Source: Planctomycetaceae bacterium
Lineage (GTDB): Bacteria > Planctomycetota > Phycisphaerae > Phycisphaerales > SM1A02
Assembly (NCBI GenBank): GCA_027483065.1
Contig: JAIXVI010000267.1
Coordinates: forward strand, 1-37,136
Length of the DNA: 37,136 bases
Direction of reading: 5' to 3'
Shown here: one piece after another, positions 6,233 to 18,200 of the stretch
Layout: the number at the start of each line of letters is the position of its first letter
Numbering within the stretch: position 1 is the stretch's first letter
The notes under the pieces: generated by a model
What the model saw: the letters and a program-made list of their open reading frames with translations, nothing else
The model's database searches: none
Told to the model about the DNA's origin: nothing
Program-made: the position numbers and the translations under genes

Positions 6233-9200
6233 TTCGGCTCCTTCGATGCATCTGTATCTTGCGGAACAACTTCGTCGGTCGTCTGACCGGAGGCATCGCG
6301 CGCGGCGCCACCGATGTTGATGCTGGCACCTTGCAACTCGCCCTTGCGAATCTGCTCAAGCAATTCAGGTGGCAGCGTCAACTTTCGAATGCCCTGCTCG
6401 CTCAGCACACTCGCCGCATCGCCGCCACCTTGTGCCGGCGAACGAACAACATGCGGCGTCAGAACGATGAGCAACTCTGTCTTCGATGAGTTCTCTTGGA
6501 ACTGTCGGAACAGCGCACCCAACACAGGAATATCACCGAGTAGCGGAATCTTCTTGTCGACGCGTTCAAAGCGATCACTGATGAGTCCGCCGATGACGAC
6601 GGTCTGACCGTCCTTCACCGTCACGGTTGTGTTCGCCTTGCGGCGCGTGATGACTGGGCTGTTGAAATTCTCCGAGATCTGCGTGGTTTGCAGCGAGAGT
6701 CGCGAGATTTCCGGCTCAATCACCATGCGCACGAAGCCCTCAGGATTAATCGAGGGTGTCACGCGCAACAGAATGCCAATGTCTTCCGGCGTCACGCTCG
6801 ACTGCTGTCCTGCGCTCGAGAAACTCACGGCGTCCGGAAGACGCACGGTTTCACCAACTTGGATGAAACCCTCGGAGTTGTTCTCGACCATGACGGATGG
6901 ATTCGAGAGCACTTGCACGCGGCTTTGCGAGGCGAGCGCGTTGATGAGCAGTTCGAAATCTTCCGCGCCAATCGCGACGTTCGGCGTGCCTGAGTTTGAG
7001 AACAGCGAGCCGAGAAGCTGATTTCCTGTGCGACCTCCGATGCCTGGCAAATTGCCCATGCCAGCCACAACGGCGTAGTCGCCAAATCGCGCACGACCAA
7101 ACTCTGGTCCGAGCGATTCGGCCGAGTCGAGGCTCACTTCGGCGAGCAACACTTGGATCAATACTTGCGGTGGATCTACATCGAGTTCGTCGATGATGGT
7201 GCGAACTTTCTCGAGGTACTTCGGGCTCGCATTCACGAGCACCGTGTTCGACTTCTGATCGCCGACAACCGTCACTTCACGCTCAAGCAGCTTCGACGCG
7301 CTCGGAAGCTCTTCCGTCGAAAGCGTTTCGAGAATCTTGCGCTGATCTTCGCTCACGAACTCATTCACCACGCGTGCCACTTCCGTCGCAGTTGCGTTCT
7401 TGAGTTTGTAGACAAACGTGTCGCGCGTATTCGCTTCTTGCGCGTCGAGCTCATTCACCACCTTCTCGACAAGGTCGAGATACGTTGGCGTGCCAGAAAC
7501 GAGGAGCGAGTTTGTGCGATCATCCACCGTGATCGAGAGTTGCTGACGATCATCGGGAACGAGCGTGAGGTCCGCTCCGAGCGTTCCCGCCGAAGGCGCT
7601 GCGAGCGCAGCGGTTGCTTCCGCGCCGATCGCTGGTGCTGCGTCGCCATCTTCACGCGGCTTCAGCACGTAAAGATTGCCCGACTGCCGCAGATTAAAGA
7701 GTTCCTTCAAGATCCGCGCCATCGCGTCGGCGTCAGCATTCGCGAGCTTGAAGATGCGGATGTTCTGAGATCCCGACGTCGAACCATCGAGATCCTTGAT
7801 CATCTTCTCGATCAACGCCATCGATTCGCGCGGCGCTTTCACAATGACGGTGTTCGTACGAATGTCGGGCGTGAGCGAAATCGACTGACGCGTCGCAGCC
7901 GAGATTTCCATCTCAACCTCAGTGCCAGCACCCTCGCCGCCACCGTCAATCTCGCGCAGGTACTTCAACACCGTCGCTTGTTGCTGATTGCGTCCAGCAA
8001 GCGAACCACCCGACAAAATGCTCTGAATGAGGCCAACGGTCTCTTGCACATTCGCGCCTTGCAGCGCGATGTACTTAATCTCAACGACCGTTTGCGGCTT
8101 CGCGCCATCGAGTTGCGCGACGAGTCGTCGAATCGCAGCAACATCCGCTTCGGGACCACTCGCGACGACCGCATTGAGACGCGCGTCGGCCGAGACATTG
8201 ACCGTGTTGTCGCCGCGACGACGATTCTCTTCGGCGACATACATCTCATCGAGCATGCGAACCATGTCGGCTGCCGTCGTCTTCGCGAGAATAATCACCT
8301 CGAACGGCTTGTCGGTGAGTTGCTCCTTCGCAGCCTTCGCGAGAAGTTCAACGAGCCCCTTGACGACCTCGAGGTTCTCTTCGCTCGAGGCGACGATCAG
8401 CGAATTCGACGCGACGTCCGGCGCGACCGACACCGCATCAGACGGCGTCTGCGATGTTCCGAGCGACGTCGCTCGATCGCGCATCAACTGTTGAATGCGC
8501 GGCGCGATGGTGTCCGCGCGCGCTGCCGCGAGCGGAAGCACGTGGACGCCGACTGCCGGGTTCGACGGAATCTCTTCGAGTCGTGCCGCGATTTGCCGCA
8601 CGAGCGCCGCATCCTCTGGGCCACCCGCAACCAACAGCGCGTTCGTTCGCGGATCAGGAAGAACCAGCGGCTTTACGCGCTTCGCGACTTCCGGTGAGAG
8701 TTCCGCAAAGCGCCGATCGAGAATCTGCTTGATCGCTGCCGCGAGGCGCTCGATGTTGGCTTTACCAACAGGAACCACTTCGACACCCGACTCTTCGAGC
8801 GATTCCGCGACGTCGAGGTCCGCGACAAGCGAGCGCACGACATCAAACGCATCAGCGCCTGCAGCCACGAGCAGTTGATTCGTGCGGTCGTCGGCCGCGA
8901 TCGTCGTTCGCTCAAGATCTGCTGTCTCTGGATTCGCACGCTTCAAGCGATCAACGCGCGCATCCATCATGCGCTGCAAAATCGCAGCGAGTCGTGGCGC
9001 GCTTGCGTTCTTGAGTTCGATGGTGCGAATCTCGCGAATATCTGGCGCAACCTTCTGGTCGAGACTCTTCAACAGTTCCTCGATGACCGCAAAACTTCGA
9101 GCGCTCGTCGAAACAACAATCGAGTTCAACCGTTCGTCCGGAATGACCCGCACGCGATCTTCGGCGCGAATGGTCTTCGCAGCGAATTGCTGATCGAAGA

Positions 9201-12200
9201 GTTGCACGAGCAGCGGCCCGATGCGAGATGCACTTGCATTCTCGAGCGGGTAGATCCGAACGAGTGCGCCGGGGGCCGCGGCCTCGGTGTCGAGACTCTT
9301 CAAAAGCTCGCTGACGATCTCGAGATTCTGCGTGCTTCCGACGAGGACAAGCGAGTTGGTCGTCGCATCTGGGCGAATGACCAACTGCGTGAATGGAACA
9401 AAGACATCGCTCTCAATCGCTGCCGCATCTTCACCAGCAGCAGTCGCACGTGCCATGCGAATGCGACCGACTTGCTTCTGCAACGGCGAACTCTCGGGGA
9501 GTTTCGTCGAACCGTCGACAAGAATGGAGCGCAGCATCTCGGCCACTGCACCCGCGTCGGCGTAGCGAAGCTTCACGATGCGCGGCTCGATCCAACCAAC
9601 GGCGACTTGCGAATCGAGCCGCTCGCGCAGCACGTCAACCATCGCGACGGCTTCTTCTTTGCCAGCGACAACCACGGTGTTCGTGCGATCATCGACCGTG
9701 ATCGCGATGTCCTGCGCGAGCGCTTCACCTGTCGCGCCGCCCGCTTGCGCTTTCACCTGCGTTCCTTGCAGAACGCCAATCTGCTTTCCTTGCGTGAAGA
9801 GTTCACGCACCACACGCGCAAACTGTGTCGCTTGGATGTTCGACAGCGGAATCACGCGAACCACCGCAGCGTCCGTCACCGGAAGCGTGTCGAAAAGTCG
9901 TGCGGCTTCTTCAAGCGCACGCACATTGTCGGCGGTCGACGCGAGAACAAGCGAGTTACTCGTCGCGTCCGCGAGAATCTTGACGGGCTTCTGAAGATCA
10001 AGCGCGATCGGTGCCGAAGCGCCGTCTGGCTGAATGCGCAGCCGACGTACTTGCTCTTGGAGCGCGCGCGCCAAATCGCCTTGCTTCGCTCCAGCCGCAG
10101 CTGGAGTCGCCGCCTGTGCAACCATCGCATTGAGTGTCGCTGCGATGCTCGTTGCTGCAGCGTTCTTCATGCGCACGATGCGCACTTCCGCATCCGCTCC
10201 TGGCGGATCGGTGTCGATCGACTTGAGCAGCGAGAGAATCGTGTCACGGTCCGCTGGATTCGCAACGATCACAAGTGCGCTGCGGCCTGCGGCCACGGAC
10301 ACTTTGAGTGGTTCAGAAATCACCTTCGAAACGCTGTCGGCTGGCTGCGGTCGATCGAGCCCGATCTCTTCGATGATCTTCTTCGCCGACTCGGGCGCAA
10401 CATTGATGAGATCAATGATGAAGATCCCCTTCGACGCGTCCGGCGCGAGCGCATCCATCTGTTCGACGAGCGTGCGAATCTCTTCGAAGATTGGACCAGT
10501 CGACGCGACGACGAGTCCGTTCGAGACAGTGTCGATCTGAATCGAGAGTGGAAGATTTGCTTGGCGCGCGCGCTGCGCAAACGCCTCACGAATCGCAGCT
10601 GCGATCCGCGGCGCGGGTGCACTCTTCAAACGAAGAAGGTGCACTTGAAGACCCTGCTCCGTTGCTTGCTGTTGCAGCGCCTCGGCGATGGCCGCGATTT
10701 GCGCGAAGTCCTCTTCAGAGGCGCGAATGATGAGGGCATTCGATGCCGCGTCACCGACAATACGCAAACCGCGATCACGACCAGCCGCGCGGCCGGGCCC
10801 ATAGACACGCTCAATCGAACGAGCGAGTTGCTCGGGATTTCCGTAACGCACTTCGATCAAGCGCGGCGGCGGAAGCTGCGAGAAATCAGGTTGATCAAGC
10901 TGCGCGATGATCGCCTCGATCTTGCGCATGTTTGCAGGGCTCGCGGCGACCACGAGATTGTTCGAGAACTCATCCGCGCTCGCATTCACCTGCTCGTCCA
11001 ATTTTTGTTGCACCACAATTGGTTGCACAGGCTCACCACGTGGTGCAGGTTGCGGAACGACGGGTGCCGGCTTGAACGCTTCGTTGATCGCGGTGGCAAC
11101 AGCACGAGCGTCCGCGTGACGCAGGCCAACGACGCGCAACTGACGCGAGCCGTCGTATTGCTCGTTGTCGAGTTTTGCAACCAACTCGCGAATCGCGGGC
11201 CACTCGCTCTCTTCTGCGGAAATCACGAGCGAGTTGGTGCCTTCATCGCCAACGATGCGCACCGACTTCTTCGCTGGTGAATCGGTATCGAGTGCGCCAC
11301 GACCGTAGAAGTATCCAAGCGCTTCTTGCACGCCACGCGCTTTCGCCGACTTGAGCGCAACGAACTCCGTGATGCGCTTCGAGATTGGCGGCACATCAAT
11401 CGCAAGAATGACCTCTTCGATGCGTTCGAACTGCTCCGGTGTCGCTGCGATGAGCAAGCGATTCTCCGTAGGATCCGCCTCAATACGCGGCGCTTCCTCG
11501 GTGGAATTTGGCTTCACATCACCTACGAGTCGTTCGAGTGTGAGCGCGATCTCCGAAGCATTCGCGGCCTTCAGCGGAACGATGCGATACTCAACCGTCG
11601 CGCGTGCGGGGGACTCTTCGAGTTGCGAAAGCAGTTTCTCGATGACAGGGAAACTCTCCACTGTGCCTGTCACAACGAGCGCGTTGGAACGGCGATCTGC
11701 AACAATGCGCGCATTGACTTGCACTGCGGGCGTCGATGGATCAACCTTGACCGCGACACCTTGTGTCCGGCCAGTTGCGTCGAGTTGCAGCGACTGCGTC
11801 AGCACACGGACGGCGTCTTCAGCCTTTGCGTTCTTCAACGCGAACGTACGAATCAGCGTCTCCTCAGCGCTCGATGGCGCATCGAGTCGCTCGACAAGTG
11901 CGCGCACTTGCTCGAATTGCCCACTCGGCGCACTGACAAGCAACGCGTTGGTGCGCACATCGGGCGTAATGGCGACACCTTGCCCAGAATTCTGCGCACC
12001 GCCGCGACCACGGAACTGCTCCGCGACCATGCGCGCAATATCAACCGCACGCCCTTTCTTGAGGACGATGATGTCGCTCTGTCGATCGCCACCCGATTGC
12101 GGCTGATCGAGTCGCGCAACGAGATCGCGCACGGTGCCGACTTCATCCTTCGTGCCAGCAACGAGCAATGCACCACCCGACGCACTCGGAACAATCGTCG

Positions 12201-15200
12201 CGCTCGCGGCGCCGCCTGCCGCACCCGCTGCGCGATCGTCGAGGAATTGCCGCAGCGTCTGCGCGAGTTCTGCTGGTGTTGCAAACTCGACTGGAATCAC
12301 CGCTGTTTCGCGATCTTCCGCCACAAGCGTCTTCGCGAGGCTATCGAGAAGGGTCTTTACTTCCGCATGCTGTTGATCGGTTGCGCGAATCACAAGTTGG
12401 CGCGCTTTCGGCACCGTGATGACGCGCGAGCCGCTCGCCGCGGATTGTGATTCCCACGGCCGCTGCGGACGTTCGCCGAGTGTGTCTCGCACCAACGCGG
12501 CGACTTGCTCCAGTTCGCCCGCCTTTGCTTCGTACATCCGAACCGAGCGCGCTTCGCCTTCGGTGAGTGCGACGTCGAGCGTCGCGACGATCTCACCCAC
12601 GAGTGCAAATCGATCGCCGCGACCAATCACAACAAGCGCGTTGCGCTTCTCATCGGCGCGTACAGTCGCGCTGTCTTCCTCGCTCGCTCCCTGCATTTCG
12701 TTGAGCATTTGCTCAACGGTTCGCGCGAGTTCTCCCGCGCGCGCATGCCGCAGCGTAAAGACCTTGAACTCGTAACCTGCAGCGACTTCAGGCGCGTCGA
12801 AGCCCTTGACGAGCTCTTCGATCTCAGCGAAATCTTGATCATTGGCCGCGACGAAAATCGTTGAACTCCGCGGGTCGCCAACAACGGACGCCGCACGCTG
12901 CCCACGAGTACGCCCGCCGCCAACAACTTGCGCACGTTCATCAAGCAACTTCTGAACTGCCTGTGCCACACGCTGCGCATCGGCGCGCTCGAGCCGAATC
13001 TGGCGAATCGGATATTGACGCGCGCCCGCGCGATCGATCTCGCGCACGATGCCCCGAATCTCTTCGAGAACTTCCGCATCTGCGCGCACAAGCAACACGC
13101 CCGCGGAATCATCAGCGACAACTTGCGTGCGTTCGCGCCGAGCGTTGTCACTACCAATGACAAGCCGATCGATGGTTGTCGAAACTTCTGATGGCTTCGC
13201 AAACGCAAGCGCGATCGTCTCAAGCGGCGCGCGACCGCTTGTACCTGGCTCATCGAGGCGCGCCACGATGCGTTCGACTTCCGGCGCAAGTTCTGCGCCA
13301 CCGGAAACAACGAGCGTGTTGGTGCGTTCATCCGCCGCAAACTCGGGCGTCGAGACAACGATTCCCTGCTGTGAGAGCGACCGCCCGCGCGAAGCGAAGA
13401 TCGATGTCAGCGTGCGTGCGAGTTCGCTCGCCTTCGCGTGCTTCAGCGGAAGGAGCCGCATTTCTGGCGCGATCGCGCGCTCTTCGCGATCGGCGTAGGC
13501 GACAAAACGATCGGCAAACGCGATCGCTTCCGGCGAACCCACGACCGTGATCGCATTCGCGCCCTTCTCGACAATGACGCGGAGTTTCGAGGGATCAAAC
13601 GCGAGTTCATCGACCGCTCCGCCAGCCATGTCGCCGGCAAGCGTGACGGCGAGCGCCTTGAGGCGCGTGCCTCCGGCCTGCGTGGTCACGGCACGCAGCG
13701 CTTCAGCCACGCGATCTGCACCTGAACTGCGCAACACGTAGCTTTTTACGACGACCGTTTCAGTTTGCTGACTGCGCGCAAGTGTCGCGACAAGTTGGCC
13801 CACCGATTCGAAATCGCGATCGGTCGCGACAACAAGGAGCGAGCGCGTTTCCGGATCGGGAACAATCGCCACACGCTTTGCAAGATCGCCTGCAACACCA
13901 CCTGCAGGCGTCATGCGCGCAACGGCACCAACAACCACCGATGCGAGAGCAACTGGGTCGCTCGACGCAGGCAACTTGATCGCGCGAACGCGCGAGCCTT
14001 CACCCGGCAACGCTTTCGACGCTTGCTCGACCAACTTCAGTGCGCGTTCGATTTCGCGCTGCGAACCAAGCAATACGAGCGAATTCGTATCGCGATCGAC
14101 GGCGACCGTCACTCCACCCGCTTCGCGCGCGCGCTCGTCGTCGCCTTTCGTTGGAACGATGTTTTTCGGCGCGACTTCAGCAGCGGGCGGCGTCACGTTT
14201 CCCGCAGGAGTCACTTGCGCGAATGCGAGCGTGACGAACGCCATGCGTGCCGGGAGTACCGATGGCCACGTCGGCGCAACAAATGGACGCGCAGGCAGCA
14301 CTTCTGATGGGAACACTCGCGATTGGCCGTTCTGCGGCGCGTTCGTTCCCGCTGCGGGTTTCGCATCAGGTTCGTATCGCTTGAGAAGCTCTTCGACCGA
14401 GATCACCTCGACGTCTGCGTCGGACGACTCCATCAATCGCCGCAACAAACGCGCCATGTCTTCGGCGTCACCCTTCGATGGATCAAGCGGAACAGAACGC
14501 AACGTTCGCGCGCCTGCAACCGTCGTTCCATCGAGTTTGGTCACGATCTCTTCGATCGTCGCAAACTGCTTCTCTGTCGCGCGAACGAGCAAACTGTTGC
14601 TTGCCGTATTTGTTCGAATGACGGGCGGAGTCTCCGTTCCATCATCGGTCTCGAAGAGATCGATGAGACTCTTCGCGATTTCCGCAGCGTCGGCGTTGCG
14701 CAACGCAAGGACGCGAACCACGCGATCGGTTTCGCGCCCAGGTGCTACGTCGAGTTGCTGCAGCATTTCTTCCGCTGCATCAAGGGCGCCTGGCGTCGCA
14801 CTCATGATGACCGCGTTCAGCCGTTCATCGGCAATGACACGAAGTGCGGGCTCAACCGCAGCAACGGCGCCTGATGGCCGTGTGCGCTCGACGCGGCGTG
14901 CTTCACCCGCCAACAACTGCTCGACGAGCGGTGCCATTTGCGCTGCACGCGCGTTCTTCAAGAACACCGTGCGAACACGCGCGGCATCGCGCGGTCCTCG
15001 CACATCAATCGTGCGGACGATCGCGTCGACTTCATCCAGTTGCGCAGGATCTGCGGCCACCACAAGCGCGTTGCTCGTGGGTTCTGCAGCGATCGACGGC
15101 TTTCGCGCGTTTGACTGCGTCGCAACACGCGCAGCAAGCGCCTGCTCGACGGCCTTCGCAACATCAGGCGCGCTCGCTTGCGAAAGCGGATACACGCGAA

Positions 15201-18200
15201 TCTCTACAGGACGATCGCCATCGCGCGCACGATCAAGCTCATCGATCACCTTCGACGCAATCGGCATCAAATCGGTCGGTGCCGTGATCACCACGCGCGC
15301 GTTGAGTGCATCGGCAACAAACTTCGGCTCGACGATCGGCGCGCCTGCTTTCGCCGCAGCAACAAGTTGCGACGGCCAGCGCGAGCGGTCCGTGAGTACG
15401 GCGCTCAGCGCGGCAACAACAACATCTGGTGCCACGTGCTTCAGTTGAACAACGCGGAAATCCGCTTCAGGAGTTGCGAACGCCTTCTGATCGAGTTCCG
15501 TCAAAAGCGTGCGTGCCTTCTCTGCGCCGTCCGCGGTTCCAACGATGACGATCGTGCCCGACGCTGGAAGCGCCGAGAGTTCAACGCGCGAGACGCCCGA
15601 AGAGTTGGTGGCATCAAGAATGCGACGCGCTTCGTCCACGAGCCCCGCAACAGCCGCGCGTGATGGCGTAAAGACGGACCACGCACGCGAAGTTGCATCG
15701 CCTTCGCGATCGAGTTCTTTGATGAGCCCTTCCGCAACACTCATGATGCGTGCGGCGCCCGACACAATCAGCGCATTCGTGCGCGTATCGGCCTCCACAC
15801 GGACCGGCGGCGTCGAATCCGCTTGACCGCGATTGCGACGCATTCGCTCAAGCACAATGCGTGGGTCTGTTTCTTGCTGATCACTCAAAAGCCGCTGCAC
15901 CAATGGCGCGATGCGCGATGCATCCGCGTTGGTCAAGGTGAACGTCTTCGCGTCGACCGAGTCGAGTGCTGGGCGTTCATCGAGCGGAGTCACCAACTTC
16001 TCCGCTTCATCGAGATCACTCGCTGGACCAACGAGGAGCAGCGCGTTCGCGCCAGCAGCTGGAATGACCTTGACTGAAAGCGGTTCGCGCGTCGTTGGAT
16101 TGGTTGCGACCGCGAGTGCTTGCGAGAGACTCGCGGAGACTTGCGTTGCATCCGCGTAGGAAAGCGGCCGTACGCGAACAACGGGTTCCGTTGAACCCGC
16201 AGAAGCGCTGCCATCATCGAGCTGACGGACCAGTTCTTCGACCACGGGGATCAACGCATCGGGAGCGCTCACAATCAGCGCGTTTGATCGACGATCTGCA
16301 GCGACGTCGAGGACGCGGCCTGACTTGTCCGCGAGCGTCGGTTCGATTTGCGCGAGCCGACCTTCGAGCGCTGAACGCACGAGTGGCGCGAGCGTTTCTG
16401 CCTTCGCGACTTTGAGTTTGAAGACGCGGAGCGTCGTCGACGGCTGCGCTGCGCCTTCGACGCCACGCACCACTTGCTCCACTTTGGTGAAAACGCTCGG
16501 TGGACCGCTCACGACGAGCGTCTTCGACACTGGCTCGATACTCACGATCGTGCCGGTGCCCTCAGGGCCCAATTGCCCCGCTTGCGCGAGGTCACGGACG
16601 GTCTTCGCAAGTGTTTCGACGTTCGCATCGGAAACGCGCCAGGTTCGAATCTCTGCATCCGGCATCACCTGCGCGCGATCGAGTTGCTTGACGAGTTCTT
16701 CGAAGCCCGCCATGCGCGCGACCGGCGCGTCGACGATGAGCGAATTCGTTTGCGCATCGGCGCGCACAACCACTTCGCGTGGCTGTTGCAATTCAGGGCG
16801 CGCACGACCGCGCGGATCCACCGGAACTGGCGGCGGCGGATACATCTCGTCGATCGTCTTCGCGAGTTCCGCAGCGCGCGCAACCTTCAACGAGAAGATA
16901 CGGATCTCGCGATCGCTGGCCGACTGCCGCGAAGAACCATTGAGCGTTTCAACAACCTGCTGAATCTCGGGAAGAAGATCTGGATGCGCAGCGACGATCA
17001 AGGCGTTCGTCTGCGGCTCTGCGGTGATTTGCACGGGCTTTGCGCCCTTTTCATCGGGCGAGCGCTGTGCGTACTGTGCGTTGAGCGCCGACGCGAGCGT
17101 TGCAGCATCTGCGGTGCGCAACTGCAGAATCCGCATCGGAGGTGTGGCACCGACGGGAACGTCGATGTTGCGCACAATCGCCGCGAGAAGTTCTTGCTGT
17201 CGCGCATCCGCTGCAACGAGCAACGAGTTCGTGCGCTCGAGAATCTCGATCGCCGGTTCACGCGCAAATCCAGCGGCTTGCCCCAAACGACTCGACGCAA
17301 GGCCCTCAATCGACGCCTTCGCATCAGCGGCTTTGACATGCGAGAGCGGCACCACGCGTACGTCGGCACCTGGCGATGTCGCAGCGAGAATCTCGCGGCA
17401 CGCGTCGGCAAATCGCGTGAGTGGCTCTTCTTCGCCACTTGCGATGATTGTGCCATTCGCTGCATCGATTTCCGTTTCGATGACCGGTGCTGCGCTCGAG
17501 ACAACGGTCGTTGGCGGGACTTCGCCCGACGTTCCATCCGCTGATGCGGGCACACCGGCTTGGTTCGCCGATGTCGCCGATGGCGCCGATGGCGTCGCGC
17601 CGTTCGAAGCGGTTGTCGTTGCAGAGGTCGTCGACGACGACGCTGCGGGCCCAGTTGTTGGCGCGATTCCCGTTGTTCCCGCAGCAGAACTCGCCGTGTC
17701 GAGCCCCGCGAGTTTCATGGCCTTCGCAACGAGTTGCACCGGATCGGTCGCGCCTGCGTCGATGACGCGCACGCCGCGCTTCATCGGCACAGCCTGCAAT
17801 TGCTTGAGCAACTGCTCAGCCTTCTCAAAGGTCGTCGAATCACCCGCCACGATGAGTGTTCGGCTCACCGGTTCCGGTTGCACGAGCACTTCCACTGGCT
17901 TCGCGCCATCAACGCCTGGCTTCGAGAGCATTCCGCGCGCAGCGAGATCACGCAGGCTCGTGGCGATGCGCTCGATATCACCCTTCTCAACGCGATACGT
18001 GCGCAACTCCGCTTGCGGTGGAAGCGGCGTGCGATCGAGCGTTGCAACGAGTTCTTCGAAACTCGCGCGACGCTCCGATGGCGCCTCCACGATCAGCGAG
18101 TTGGTCGTTGCGTCGGCGGTGACGAAGACTTCCTTCTGCTTCTGAAGATGCGGCAACGGTCGACCGCGTGCATCAAGCGGCACCGGCGGCGGCGGATACA

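Noticed and set aside
8875-11280. Long plus-strand open frame of 801 codons opposite the secretin, and similar ones at 7153-8697, 13913-15448 and 18757-20958
   Set aside because: Their products are Arg/His-rich or Ser/Ala-rich, match no family and mirror the codon bias of the clearly coding minus strand. They are antisense shadows.
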